A stretch of 64,000 bases of DNA from Pararhodobacter zhoushanensis (GCF_025949695.1 NZ_JAPDFL010000001.1:1160001-1224000); one strand, 5' to 3'; positions 8,702 to 20,806 are shown, counted from the first letter of the stretch. Numbers and translations: made by a program. Notes: generated from the letters alone by a model not told the origin.

Positions 8702-9121
8702 ATGATCTCGACCGCCATCGCAGCCATCAACCTCTGGGGGGTTCTGGCCGCTGCCGCCTTTGCCTTTGTCTTTGGTGGCGTCTATTTCGGGATGCTGACG
8801 CCGAAACGCTATGCGGTCGCGATGGGGCGCGCGGGCGAGCCCGCTGCAAGCCCCTCGCCCTTGTTCATCGTCGGGCCGTTTGTGTGCAATGTCGTGATGA
8901 TCATCGCGACGGCCATTCTGGTGCAGGCGACGGGCACCGCGACATTTGCCCAGGCGGTCGTTCTGGGGCTTGTGGTCGCAATCGGCTATCTGCTGCCGAT
9001 GTGCATGATGATCGCGATCAACCCGAACTTTCCCAAGCCGTTCTATTACACGGCGTTGAACGCACCCTATTTGCTGATCAGCGGGATGATGTACGCGGTC
9101 ATCCTGACGCTGATGGCGTGA
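8702..9121 (+). CDS. DUF1761 family membrane protein
   Basis: A 139-residue protein with four hydrophobic spans (about residues 8-30, 55-75, 80-105 and 115-137). The beginning INLWGVLAAAAFAFVFGGVYFG matches the usual DUF1761 opening in pattern. The function of the family is unknown. The ATG follows AAGGAAACACC. It is read divergently from the WYL regulator and is followed after 6 bases by the YdeI-like gene, so the two are probably co-transcribed. Confidence 0.8.
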   Translation: MISTAIAAINLWGVLAAAAFAFVFGGVYFGMLTPKRYAVAMGRAGEPAASPSPLFIVGPFVCNVVMIIATAILVQATGTATFAQAVVLGLVVAIGYLLPMCMMIAINPNFPKPFYYTALNAPYLLISGMMYAVILTLMA

Positions 9122-9127
9122 CGCGGA

Positions 9128-9700
9128 ATGGTGGAAATTACGTCAGAACCCCGTTGCTTTGCTTCGGCGGCAGAGCTGGACGCGTGGTTGGCACAGCACC
9201 ACGGCACGGCGGCTGACCTTTGGGTTCGCCTTTGGAAGAAAACCAGCGGAATCCAAGGGATTTCGCGCGAGGAGTGTATCGTCAACGCCCTTGCGTGGGG
9301 ATGGATCGACGGCATCGGCAAATCCTTTGATGACCTGTCCTACGTCGTCCGGCTGACCCCCAGGCGGCCCCGGTCGGACTGGTCGCAGCGCAATTGCGTC
9401 TTTGCCGAGCGCCTGATCAGCGAGGGTCACATGCGCCCACCCGGGCAGGCGCAGGTCGATGCTGCGCGGGCGGACGGCCGGTGGGCGCGGGCCTATGCCG
9501 GATCGGCGTCCATGCAGATGCCCGCCGATTTTACCGCAGCACTGGCAGCAGATCCGGCGGCAGCTGAAAGTTTTGGCCCCTTGAGCAGGGCGCGCATGTT
9601 CGCAATTTACCTCAGGCTTCAGCGGATCAAACGCCCAGAGAACAGGGCGCGTGCCATCCGGCAGATCATCGCGGAACTGGCGGATCGGCAGGGGCCGTAA
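9128..9700 (+). CDS. YdeI/OmpD-associated family protein
   Basis: A 190-residue soluble protein. The N-terminal part has the family pattern F.S..ELDAWLAQHHG ... LWVRLWKKTSG ... ECIVNALAWGWIDG, then LTPRRPRSDWSQRN; the C-terminal part ends with the helical RPENRARAIRQIIAELA. YdeI-like proteins are linked to stress or peptide tolerance in enterobacteria, but the biochemistry is not established. It starts 6 bases after DUF1761 and is probably in the same transcript under the WYL regulator. Confidence 0.8.
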   Translation: MVEITSEPRCFASAAELDAWLAQHHGTAADLWVRLWKKTSGIQGISREECIVNALAWGWIDGIGKSFDDLSYVVRLTPRRPRSDWSQRNCVFAERLISEGHMRPPGQAQVDAARADGRWARAYAGSASMQMPADFTAALAADPAAAESFGPLSRARMFAIYLRLQRIKRPENRARAIRQIIAELADRQGP

Positions 9701-9794
9701 GTCGCCCTGACCGGGACGCTGGCGACTGCTGTGCGGGGCATCGCATCCCGCCGCCCGTGGCGGGTTTGGTCTTTCCACAGCGCAGCGCGTCGGG

Positions 9795-10625
9795 TCAGCC
9801 AAGCTCCATGGTCGCTATCGCCTGAAACCGGGCCGGATCGGTTGCAGGTTCAGCCCCGCTGAACATTCTGGCGGTTTCAAATGTTGCCTCAAAACCGAGC
9901 GACGTGAGCATCGTAGCAAGGGGTGCGTCGGGGTTCAGGACATCGACAAAGCAGGGCTCACCGGCGGTGGCGAAGGGATTGGCGGCCAGAAGCGCGCGTG
10001 CGTCAGTGGCGGATCGTGCGTAAACCGGACCGATCTTGCTGCCCAGCCGGCAGCGGCGGAAGGTGGCGAACCCGGCGATCTCCGCGCCATCCCTCAACAC
10101 CCGAGTCTGCCGCGTCGGTGACGGGCCAAACCAGCCAGTGGCAAACGCGGTGCGGGTTATGCCGCATGCCCGCGCGTCAAAGGCTACCAAGGCCGCGCTA
10201 TCGCCCGGTGACGCCGGGTGGATACGTGGGTCCGCGATCGGGGTGATGTGGCCCTCGTACCGGATGGTGGCGCCCGTTTTGACAAAGCCCGACCGGGCAT
10301 AGTTTTCCTGCTGGTCTGGCACCCCGTCCAATCCGATGCTGCGGGTTCCCGCATGGGCAATCCCGGCGCGCCAAACCTCGATCCCATGTCCCCGGCCCCG
10401 AAACGCAGGCTTGCAAAGATAGAGGCCAAGAAAGGCAAAACCGGGATCATGATTGACGACCGAGATCGCGGCGATGGGTTCCCCGGCGATTTCCTTGATC
10501 AGAAAGCCCGTCGGATCGGCCGCATGGAACGCCTTTGCGTCGTCCAGTCCGGGGTTCCAACCCTCAACAGCGGCCCAAGCCAGCACAAGCTCCAGATCCT
10601 CAGGGGTCATCGCACGGATGGTCAT
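9795..10625 (-). CDS. GNAT acetyltransferase with second C-terminal GNAT-like domain
   Basis: A 276-residue protein. The N-terminal GNAT fold (1-125) has the acetyl-CoA loop region FLGLYLCKPAFRGRGHGIEVW. The C-terminal half (135-270) resembles the Acetyltransf_18/DUF1248-type domain often fused to GNATs of this length. The acceptor substrate is unknown. The beginning MTIRAMTPEDLELVLAWA is typical, supporting the start at 10625. It is convergent with the YdeI-like gene and divergent from the AraC regulator at 10801. Confidence 0.8.
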   Translation of the reverse strand: MTIRAMTPEDLELVLAWAAVEGWNPGLDDAKAFHAADPTGFLIKEIAGEPIAAISVVNHDPGFAFLGLYLCKPAFRGRGHGIEVWRAGIAHAGTRSIGLDGVPDQQENYARSGFVKTGATIRYEGHITPIADPRIHPASPGDSAALVAFDARACGITRTAFATGWFGPSPTRQTRVLRDGAEIAGFATFRRCRLGSKIGPVYARSATDARALLAANPFATAGEPCFVDVLNPDAPLATMLTSLGFEATFETARMFSGAEPATDPARFQAIATMELG

Positions 10626-10800
10626 ATGACGAGAGCGTCCTTCACGTTAGCCTTGCCGCAGGGCCCCTGACATCGCGGATGCGGTTGGAGCTTTTGAGAA
10701 TGACGGAGATGCCGGAAAAATTCAATGCCGGTGGCGGCCGCGCGCTCGCCTTCAGGTTTTGCTGGACAGCCGCTGCTCGCGCAGCCTAATTTTAGTCGCG

Positions 10801-11880
10801 ATGCCCCTATTTTCCATCGCAACTTCAGAGCTGGATACACGGTCCCGTGTCGCGGGTTTTCAGGACACGGTGGCCGAGCTGTGCCGTCTCGAATTCACGC
10901 CTGACAGTCTTGAAGGGTTTCGGTCCTCGACGGCGATTGGCGTCTTGCCTGAGGTGATGCTGGGCTGGGGGCGGCATTCACCGTGCCGGGCCGTTCGCAC
11001 CGCCGAACTGGCGGCGTCGGGGTCGGACAATGTCATGGTCCACTTCCCCCGCAGCGGCGCGTTCCGCATGCAACAGACCGGCGGCGCAGAGGTGATCTGC
11101 GAGCCGGGCCAGATCTATATCGACCCGAATGAAACCGCCGGGGTTTCGCGCTTTCTGGCGGACAGGACGGATGTCTTCTACATCTCGCTGCCGCGCCCGC
11201 TGGTGGCCGGGCTGCGGGGGATCAACGATCAGCTGAGAACCCGCCTTGATCTCACCCCGCAATGGCGACTGCTTCAACGCTATGGCGAGGCGCTGTTTGA
11301 GGATCTGCAAGAGCTGACACCCGATCAGCTGGCGCTGTCGTCAGCGCATCTGCACGATCTGGCGCTCTCGGCGTTCAGCACGCGTGACCCGGGGCCGTTG
11401 CCCGGAACGATGGCCGCGCGGTTGCGGTTGATCAAGGAGGATATCGCGGGCCTGTTGCACCACCCTGACCTGTCGCCGGGGCTTGTCGCTGCGCGGCACG
11501 GGATCTCGACGCGCTATCTGCGGATGATGTTCGCCGAGGAAAAGTCGAGCTTCCGCGCGCATGTTCTGGAAGCGCGTCTGCGTCGCGCCCATGCTGCCCT
11601 TTCGGCCGGCGAATCCGCCGGGCAGGCGATTTCCGACATCGCCGGTGCGGCCGGGTTTTCCGACCTGTCATGGTTCAACCAATGCTACCGGCGTCGTTTC
11701 GGCCAAACCCCGCGCGAGACGCGGACCGAAGCGGTTCTGGCCGTGCGGAGCCGCCACACGGCCTGGCGTCGTCGCGGGGTGTTCACAACTGCGACAGAAG
11801 CGGTGCGCTGGCGGCGGGTGTTTCCGCCCGGCCCTGTTTCCTGCCGTCCAGCCCAAGACGTGCGTCCCTTCGCCCGCTAG
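10801..11880 (+). CDS. AraC family transcriptional regulator
   Basis: A 359-residue protein. Residues about 1-170 resemble the AraC-binding-like N-terminal domain (ITEPGQIYIDP-like strand pattern at VICEPGQIYIDPNETAG). Residues about 215-315 carry the two AraC helix-turn-helix units (LVAARHGISTRYLRMMF and ISDIAGAAGFSDLSWFNQCYRRRFGQTPRETR). About 50 residues follow the usual end of the family; they are arginine-rich and look unlike the rest, so the native stop may have been lost. No obvious target gene adjoins. The start at 10801 is preferred to 10759 because the upstream codons are not coding-like. Confidence 0.8.
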   Translation: MPLFSIATSELDTRSRVAGFQDTVAELCRLEFTPDSLEGFRSSTAIGVLPEVMLGWGRHSPCRAVRTAELAASGSDNVMVHFPRSGAFRMQQTGGAEVICEPGQIYIDPNETAGVSRFLADRTDVFYISLPRPLVAGLRGINDQLRTRLDLTPQWRLLQRYGEALFEDLQELTPDQLALSSAHLHDLALSAFSTRDPGPLPGTMAARLRLIKEDIAGLLHHPDLSPGLVAARHGISTRYLRMMFAEEKSSFRAHVLEARLRRAHAALSAGESAGQAISDIAGAAGFSDLSWFNQCYRRRFGQTPRETRTEAVLAVRSRHTAWRRRGVFTTATEAVRWRRVFPPGPVSCRPAQDVRPFAR

Positions 11881-12011
11881 CGTTCCGGTTGAACGACAAG
11901 GGTCTGGGGTATGCGGTTTTTCTCGATGTTTCCGGCGATTGCATGGTCGCCGGGGCGCGCCATGACGGGCGCAGATGGAAGCGTGGCGCTGTCTAATGGG
12001 TGGGACGTGGC

Positions 12012-13118
12012 ATGACTGGCCCTGCGGTTGCGCCGCCACCACGGGGCACGTTGCTTGGGCTGCTCGCCCGGCTTGGCGGGCCGCATCGGCGGGGCCGTCA
12101 GTTCGGCTCGCTTGGCCGCCCACGGCAGCCCGGGCCGGTGCTGCCAGAGGAACAGTTGGCGGGCTTGCAGGCACGCCTTGGCCCGGTGCTGGCCCGTCTC
12201 GACGCGGAACGGCGGGCGTGGATCCGACAGACCGAGCGTGAGCTGCGGCTTGCCGCCGGGGCGGCGGCGCTTGTCGGTCTGGGGCTTGGCTGGAGCATGG
12301 GCGGGCCGGTTACGGGCCTGGCGCTGATGCTGGGCGGGGCGGGCTTTGCGCTTTTGCTTCTGATGGGCCGGGCGCAGGGTACAACGCGCGAGGCGGCCAA
12401 ACAGGCCATCGCCGAGGTGCTGGCACCCGAGCTGATCGGCCTTTCCCCGGTGCCACCGGACGCGCGGGCGCGACGTTTCACGCCCGAACGGCTGGCGGGG
12501 TGGGGGTTGCCCGGCCCTGTCCATACCGTCACCGTGGATGAATGCCTGACGGGTGAGCGGGCCGGGTTCAGCGTCTCAATCGCCCGGGTCGGGATGTTTT
12601 TTGGCAACGAAAACAACCGCACGGCCGAGGTGGGCGGCGGTGCCTGCTTTGTCGTGGCCGAGCTGACGGCACCCGGCGAGGCCGAGGGTGACGCGACCGT
12701 TGTCATCCCGCAGGACGCGGCGCTGGCGTTTCGCACTGCCCCGTCCGCCGGTCGCCCGCCCGCTGCGGCGACGGGCGATGCGGATTTTGACGCGCGCTAC
12801 CGGGTCCATGGCGATCCTTCGCCGCTTGGCCCCGAAGCCCGCGCAGCCTTTGCGGCGCTTGAGGCCGTGGCCCGCGCCGATCCGACCTGCACCCGTGACG
12901 TCACCCCCGGCACGGGCCTGCGCCCCTTTGTGATCCTGCGGCCCGGCCGGGTCACCGTGCTGACACCGCTTGCGCTTTTCGACGGCGCGTTCGAGCCGCC
13001 GCCCTTCTGGGCCGCGCTCGACGCGGCTTCCCTTACCCCACGCTTCGCCTCGGACCTGTTGATCCTGAACGATCATCTGGCCGCCGCGACGATCTTGACG
13101 AAAGGACTTTTCCGATGA
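12012..13118 (+). CDS. DUF3137-like membrane protein
   Basis: A 368-residue protein with an N-terminal helical stretch (about 35-75), two adjacent hydrophobic spans (about 80-120, GAAALVGLGLGWSMGG and GLALMLGGAGFALLLL) and a long soluble C-terminal part. That part has the pattern of DUF3137: a mid-domain F/G-rich region (GFSVSIARVGMFFG), then DFDARYRVHGDP, then RPFVILRPGRVTVLTPLALFDGAFEPPPFW. The function is unknown. It overlaps the VWA gene by four bases (ATGA at 13115), so the two are translationally coupled and probably work together. ATG 12012 was preferred to ATG 12000 on ribosome-site spacing; either is possible. Confidence 0.65.
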   Translation: MTGPAVAPPPRGTLLGLLARLGGPHRRGRQFGSLGRPRQPGPVLPEEQLAGLQARLGPVLARLDAERRAWIRQTERELRLAAGAAALVGLGLGWSMGGPVTGLALMLGGAGFALLLLMGRAQGTTREAAKQAIAEVLAPELIGLSPVPPDARARRFTPERLAGWGLPGPVHTVTVDECLTGERAGFSVSIARVGMFFGNENNRTAEVGGGACFVVAELTAPGEAEGDATVVIPQDAALAFRTAPSAGRPPAAATGDADFDARYRVHGDPSPLGPEARAAFAALEAVARADPTCTRDVTPGTGLRPFVILRPGRVTVLTPLALFDGAFEPPPFWAALDAASLTPRFASDLLILNDHLAAATILTKGLFR

Positions 13119-15525
13119 TCCGCCCCTCTCGACTTCTGGCCGGGCTTTGCCTTGCCACGGTCCTGTCCACCCCGGCCCTCGCCGAACGGGTCTCGGTTCT
13201 GGTCTTCGACGCCTCGGGTTCGATGTGGAACCGGGTCGAGGGCGACCAGAGCCGGGTCGAAGTCGCCCGCGACGTCATCAGCGACTATTTCGCCAGCCGG
13301 GACGCAGCGGTGCCGCTTTCGGTCATCGCGTATGGCCACAACCGGCGCGGCGATTGTCGCGATATCGAGATCGTGGCCCCGATGGGGCAGGGGACACCGG
13401 CCGAGCTGGAACGCCGTCTGCGCGGGCTGATGCCACGGGGCATGACACCGCTGACCGACAGTCTGGCGCTGGCGCGCGACCAGATCCCGCCGACGGCCGA
13501 GGCGGCGGACATCATCCTTGTCACCGACGGGTTGGAAACCTGCGAGGGCGATCCCTGCGCCTTGGCCGCGACGCTGGCCGCCGAGGGGATCGACATCCGC
13601 GCGCATGTGGTGGGTTTCGGCCTGAGCCGGGTGGAGCTTGAGGGACTGTCGTGCATCACCGAGCAGACCGGCGGGATGATGTTCGACACCAATTCCGGCG
13701 CGGAACTGGCCGATGCCTTGCGGCAGGTCAGTACGGCTGAGCTCATCCCCGCGCCGGAACCGGAACCCGCACCCGCACCCGCACCCGAAGCGGTTTTCGA
13801 CATCGGCGACCGGGCCGAGGCAGGGTTCGCCTATGCGATCCGCTGGAATGGCGAGGCGACCAACGTCGATTACATGGGCTTCGTGCCGCAAGGCGAGAGC
13901 GACGCCACGGTGGGCCCGGCCTATGGCACGATCGGCGGCACCTCGCGCCAGCCGCACAACCCGGTCCGTCTCACGGCACCAAGGGAGCCCGGGCCCTATG
14001 ACCTGATCCTGCGCACGGCACGTGACGGGGTCATCGCGCGGCAGGCCATTGAGGTTGTGGCACCTCATATCGGGTTCGAGGCCGTGGGCTCGGTCGAGCC
14101 GGGAAGCCGGGTACGCTTTGCGTTCCGGGGGCCTGAGCGTGTCGAGGAACGCATCGTCATCGCCCGGCCCGGCGACCCGCTGGACGCGCAGATCGGCGAT
14201 TGGGGCTATGCGTTGCACAAGAACGGCGTGATCACCCTGACCGTGCCGCAAGAGCCCGGCGCCTACGAGATCCGCTACCTGGCGCGGGGTCGGTCCGAGA
14301 TCCTGTTTGCGCGCGGGTTCGGCGTGGGCGTGCCCTTCGTGGACGACGACCTTACAACCGCCGCAGGGCTTGCGGCCTCGGCGGCGGCGGCCACGCAGGG
14401 CGATGCGTCGCAGGATGACATCGGCGCGGTGTCTGCGACCTTCCGCCTGCCAGATGGTGTGCAAGACAGCGCCGTGTCGTGGGACGGGATCCCGCTTGAC
14501 CCGGACATGGCGCCCGAGGCCTGGGCACCGGTGGAGACCGGGCGCGCCGTTTCGGGCCTGTTCGAGCCGGGCCGCTGGCGCATCACCGCCCGCGCGCCGG
14601 GCGAGGTGGTCTATTCCGCCGACGTCGCGATCTTTCCCGGCCAGCCCAATGACATCACGCTGTCCGTGGTAGAGGACGCGCTGGAGGGGGCCCTTGCCGG
14701 TGGCTGGACGGTCTGGGCGATTCCACCGCGCGCCGTTGATGATCAGCCGATGACCATGGCGCGGGTCATGCTGCGGCTTACCGACGAGCGGCAGGACTAC
14801 ACCGGCCAGATAAAACCCGGCCCCGGGATGGGGCCGGACGCGGTGCCGGGCGACCTGCTTTCGGTCGTGATCGAGGATGACACCCTGTCCATCGCGTTCG
14901 CGCAGCCCCGCATCGCGCCCGAGCCGCTGCGCCTTGCGCTCTCGCCTCAGGGTGCGGGGTTTGTGGGCACCCTTTTTGCCGGTCCTGAACGTCTGCCGGT
15001 GGCTTTCTGGCCCGAGGCGGTGCCGCAAGACCTGCCGCTCTGGCGCGATGCGGCCTTCGGGCCTGATAGCCCTGCGACACAAGACCCGTCCGACGGGGCC
15101 GAGAGTGCCTTTCGCTGCACCGAGGCCCGCTGCGCGGTGACCCTCGACGGGCTGACGGCGACGCTGGAACAGGGCTGGTCGATGACGCCACCCGCCTGGG
15201 TCGGCGCGACAGCCGGGGCGCATCCGCTCTCAGCGCCCCGGGTCGATTTCTACGGCCCGGGCGGGGCAAGCCTGCATCTCAACCCGCATCAATGGCTGGT
15301 CAGCAACGGCCCGTGCCTCGCGACGGCGGCGGGGCCTCTCTGCCGCTTCCACGACAGTCCCACCGCTGCCGCCGAACCGCTCGCGCAATCGCTTGCCCTT
15401 GTGGCGCGCAAGGGGGCGGTGCGCCTGCGCCTGCGCAGCCGGGGCTTGTCCCGGTTCCGCTGCCCGAGGGGCTTGATGCCGATGCGCTCCTTGACCTTCT
15501 CCTTCCCGGCCTGACCACGGAGTGA
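13115..15525 (+). CDS. exported von Willebrand factor A domain protein, C-terminal frame break
   Basis: A protein of about 800 residues with a signal peptide (MIRPSRLLAGLCLATVLSTP, cleavage near ALA-E). The VWA domain (about 24-205) has an intact MIDAS: DASGS (D32, S34, S36), the threonine of GMTPLTDS and VTDGLE. A Pro/Ala/Glu linker (PEPEPAPAPAPEA) leads into repeated beta-sandwich-like segments and a large C-terminal region. As written the frame stops at 15514 with an odd arginine-rich tail. One extra G in the run at 15412-15416 instead gives a hydrophobic tail ending DADALLDLLLPGLTTE, with stop at 15523-15525, five bases before the next gene. I therefore give the reconstructed end. VWA proteins bind partners through a metal ion; the ligand here is unknown. 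Confidence 0.8.
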
Positions 15526-15529
15526 TGCC

Positions 15530-16285
15530 ATGACGACCGCTTTTCTTTCCCCTGTGCTGACAGCGCTTGCCGGTCTCTCGCTGATGGCGCTGCCCGGGGT
15601 CGCGCAGGATCTGCCCCGGCTGTCGAACGGTGTGACACGGGTCGATGCGGCGGGCCTGATCGTCGCCACCTGCCGGACGGGCGAGGGCTGCCACTGTTAC
15701 CAGTCCAACCATTCCCTCGCGACGCTGGAGACGCAGACCGATATCGCGCCGCCCGAGGGTCTGGTGAACCCGATCCTCGTGCGGACCGGCGACGGGGTCT
15801 TTTGGACCGGCGAGAGTGGCCACGCTATCGACCTTCTTTATGGCGGCGACGGGCTTTGCGATCCGCAGGTGTTTCCGGCCGAGGAAACCGGGCTGCCCCG
15901 TAACGGCCCGTGGACGATGACGATCACCGGCAACAGCCTGTCCGGCTGTCCGGCGCAGGTTGCCTCGGCCATTGCGGGCGCGATCGATCTGGGCGGGAGC
16001 GAGCGGCGCAGTATCGTCTGGCCGCGCCCCTTCTCGATGGCACCCCTGACCGCCGACAACCCGGCGGCTGGCCCGTGGATCGATCAGGGCGGCGGCGTGT
16101 GGCACAATGAGGTGTTCAGCGTGAACGGCGCACTGGGCCGCAATGCCCAAGTGTCGATGACCGCGCGCATCGTCAGTCCGGTCGAGATTGCGCTGACGCA
16201 GGTCTTCTCGATGGACGTGCTGGCGATCCTCACCGGCGAGGCCTGCCGCTCGACAACCCAGGCGCGGCTGCGGTTCGCGGGCTGA
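15530..16285 (+). CDS. exported protein of unknown function, third gene of the VWA operon
   Basis: A 251-residue protein with a signal peptide (MTTAFLSPVLTALAGLSLMALPGVAQ). The mature part contains six or more cysteines (CRTGEGCHCYQ near residue 44, GLCDPQVF near 106, SLSGCPAQ near 138, EACRST near 239), consistent with disulfides in the periplasm or outside the cell. I do not recognise a family. It starts four bases after the reconstructed end of the VWA gene, so it is almost certainly in the same operon, followed by a strong bidirectional terminator. Confidence 0.75.
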   Translation: MTTAFLSPVLTALAGLSLMALPGVAQDLPRLSNGVTRVDAAGLIVATCRTGEGCHCYQSNHSLATLETQTDIAPPEGLVNPILVRTGDGVFWTGESGHAIDLLYGGDGLCDPQVFPAEETGLPRNGPWTMTITGNSLSGCPAQVASAIAGAIDLGGSERRSIVWPRPFSMAPLTADNPAAGPWIDQGGGVWHNEVFSVNGALGRNAQVSMTARIVSPVEIALTQVFSMDVLAILTGEACRSTTQARLRFAG

Positions 16286-16333
16286 GCAGGCGATCTGCAG
16301 TTTCCGCTCAGCGACCCCTGAGGCCGATTGAAG

Positions 16334-16359
16334 AAAGGCGCCGGTTTCCCGGCGCCTTT
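16334..16359. terminator. bidirectional terminator between the VWA operon and clpB
   Basis: AAAGGCGCCGG (16334-16344) and CCGGCGCCTTT (16349-16359) are exact complements with a four-base loop. A/T tracts on both sides suit termination from either direction between the convergent genes. Confidence 0.9.
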
Positions 16360-16363
16360 AATC

Positions 16364-18978
<2,615 letters not shown>

Positions 18979-19155
18979 CGCATTCTTCCTTTCAAGCGCC
19001 CGGCTGGCGCGGCACGCCCGACCATCGGCGCGTGCCCCTGGCGGGCCTCGGATCTTATGTGGGGGGCGAAATCCCCCTGATCAAGAGAGCGTTTGTTAAC
19101 CGGACAGAAACCTCTGGCGCGCAGGATCAGGAAAAAGCCATGCGGGAGAACCACC

Positions 19156-19443
19156 ATGCTTAACCGCGCTCTGCGATTGCCAACGCGGGCGTTTGTTCAG
19201 GTCCGCTCGCCCCGCGGGGCGTTCGACGCGACGCTTGGGAACCTGTCGGCAGCGGGCGCGCGGCTGGTCGGAATACCCGAACGAACGATCATCGTCGGCG
19301 ACTGGATCGGCATTCACTGTGTCGGGCAAAATTATTCGGCCGAAGTGCGCTGGCATTTCGACGATACCTGCGGGCTGATGTTCGAAGAACCGCTCAGCGA
19401 GTATCAGATTATGACCATTCTGGGCTCACGCGTGGCGCTGTGA
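19156..19443 (+). CDS. PilZ domain protein
   Basis: A 95-residue protein consisting of a single PilZ-like barrel: basic opening RLPTRAFVQVRS, then the GNLSAAGARLVG segment (compare D/NxSxxG), and VRWHFDDTCGLMFEEPLS. PilZ domains usually bind cyclic di-GMP, but the classic RxxxR here is only approximate, so binding is uncertain. The start at 19156 has GGGAGAA upstream. It is divergent from clpB and upstream of nfuA by 76 bases. Confidence 0.7.
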   Translation: MLNRALRLPTRAFVQVRSPRGAFDATLGNLSAAGARLVGIPERTIIVGDWIGIHCVGQNYSAEVRWHFDDTCGLMFEEPLSEYQIMTILGSRVAL

Positions 19444-19519
19444 CGGCGTGCCGCCCCCGGCTTCCTTGACTTGAACCCCCGGCAGTCTCATATCCGGGGT
19501 CAAACCGGAGGCCTGTGCC

Positions 19520-20077
19520 ATGTTCATCCAAACCGAATCCACCCCGAACCCCGCCACGCTGAAATTCCTGCCGGGGCAGGACGTCCTCGGCCAGGGAACG
19601 GCTGATTTCCCCGAGGCTGCCGCCGCCAGCGCCTCGCCGCTGGCCCGCGCGATCTTCGCCGCACCCGGCGTGACCGGCGTGTTCCTGGGGGCTGACTTCA
19701 TCACCGTCACCAAGGCCGAGGCCAATGACTGGTCGCATGTAAAACCCGCCATCCTGGGCGCGATCCTTGAGCATTTCCAATCCGGCCGCCCCGCGATCGA
19801 GGGTGAGGCCGAAGCGGCCCATGCCGTGCAGGAAGGCCCGGACGGCGAGATCGTCGATCAGATCAAGGAATTGCTCGATACCCGCGTGCGCCCGGCTGTG
19901 GCGCAGGACGGCGGCGACATCACTTTCCACGGTTTCGACCGGGGCGTGGTCTATCTGCACATGAAGGGCGCCTGCGCGGGCTGCCCGTCGTCAACGATGA
20001 CGCTGAAAATGGGCATCGAGAACCTGCTGCGCCACTATATCCCCGAAGTGACCGAGGTCCGGCAGGTTGCCGTCTGA
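19520..20077 (+). CDS. nfuA: Fe-S cluster scaffold/carrier NfuA-type protein
   Basis: A 185-residue protein with the N-terminal Nfu domain (FIQTESTPNPATLKFLPG) and the C-terminal NifU-like domain holding the cluster-binding CxxC (GACAGCPSS, C152 and C155). It carries 4Fe-4S clusters to target proteins in the cytosol. The length is normal. The stop codon overlaps the TTG start of tsaB by 11 bases, implying coupling with the downstream translation-fidelity genes. Confidence 0.93.
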   Translation: MFIQTESTPNPATLKFLPGQDVLGQGTADFPEAAAASASPLARAIFAAPGVTGVFLGADFITVTKAEANDWSHVKPAILGAILEHFQSGRPAIEGEAEAAHAVQEGPDGEIVDQIKELLDTRVRPAVAQDGGDITFHGFDRGVVYLHMKGACAGCPSSTMTLKMGIENLLRHYIPEVTEVRQVAV

Positions 20078-20644
20078 TACCGTCCTTGGCTTCGACAGCT
20101 CGGGCGGCTGGATCGCCGCGGCCCTGATCCGCGGCGATACCGTACTGGCCGAGCGTTTCACGCCGCTGGCCAAAGGGCAGGGCGAGGCGCTGATGCCTGC
20201 GCTCAAGGCCCTTCTGGTTGAGGCGGGCGTCGACTGGTCCGACCTCGCTGCCATCGGGGCGGGCATCGGGCCGGGCAATTTTACCGGCATCCGCATCACC
20301 ACCGCCGCCGCGCGCGGGCTGGCGCTGGGGCTGGGCATCCCGGCGATCGGGGTGAACCGGTTCGAGGCGCTCGCGCTCGATGGCCCCGACCTGCCCACCG
20401 TCGTCCCCGCCCTGCGCGGCCAGGTCTGGGTCCAGACCCACGGCCAGCCCCCGGCGCTGACCGACACCCCCCGGCCACCGGTATCGGCGACGGTCTGACG
20501 CCGCCCGCACACCCCCTCGCCGTTGCCATCGCCCGCCTCGCCGACGCCCGCCGCCACAGCCCGCAGCCGCGCCCCGCGCCGCTCTACCTGCGCGACGCTG
20601 ACGCCGCCCCACCGTCCGAGCAACCGCCCGCCCTCATCGGCTAA
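20067..20644 (+). CDS. tsaB: tRNA t6A biosynthesis protein TsaB, frame broken near its end
   Basis: TsaB partners TsaD in making threonylcarbamoyladenosine at tRNA position 37. The N-terminal ASKHA fold is clear (VLGFDSSGGWIAAALI; GAGIGPGNFTGIRI near residue 70). As written the frame ends at 20498. One more C in the run at 20467-20472 restores GIGDGLTPPAHPLAVAIARLA ... PAPLYLRDADAAPPS, ending at 20644, for about 192 residues. The start is TTG at 20067, overlapping nfuA. TsaB is essential in most bacteria, so the break is more likely a read error than a real mutation. Confidence 0.85.
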
Positions 20645-20653
20645 GCCACTCAT

Positions 20654-20785
20654 CTGTCCCCAAATATCCTGGGGGGTGAATTTGGCGAAGCCAAAGAGGG
20701 GGGCAACGCCCCCCTTGCCCGGTCGCCCGAAGACATGACGCTGAAAGCGTCAGGGGCCGCGGGCGAAACCCTTCCCCCGCAGCCC
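20654..20785. repeat. dispersed intergenic element, right-arm copy
   Basis: It begins CTGTCCCCAAATATCCTGGG and contains a strong GGGGGGC...GCCCCCC hairpin (about 20698-20715). It ends with AGGGGCCG...GGGCGAAACCC. The same order of blocks is found at 33669-33790, and diverged versions occur at 43356-43490 and 55006-55205. It lies between tsaB and rimI. Confidence 0.7.
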
Positions 20786-20806
20786 CCGACGCGCTATCCC
20801 CGCCGC

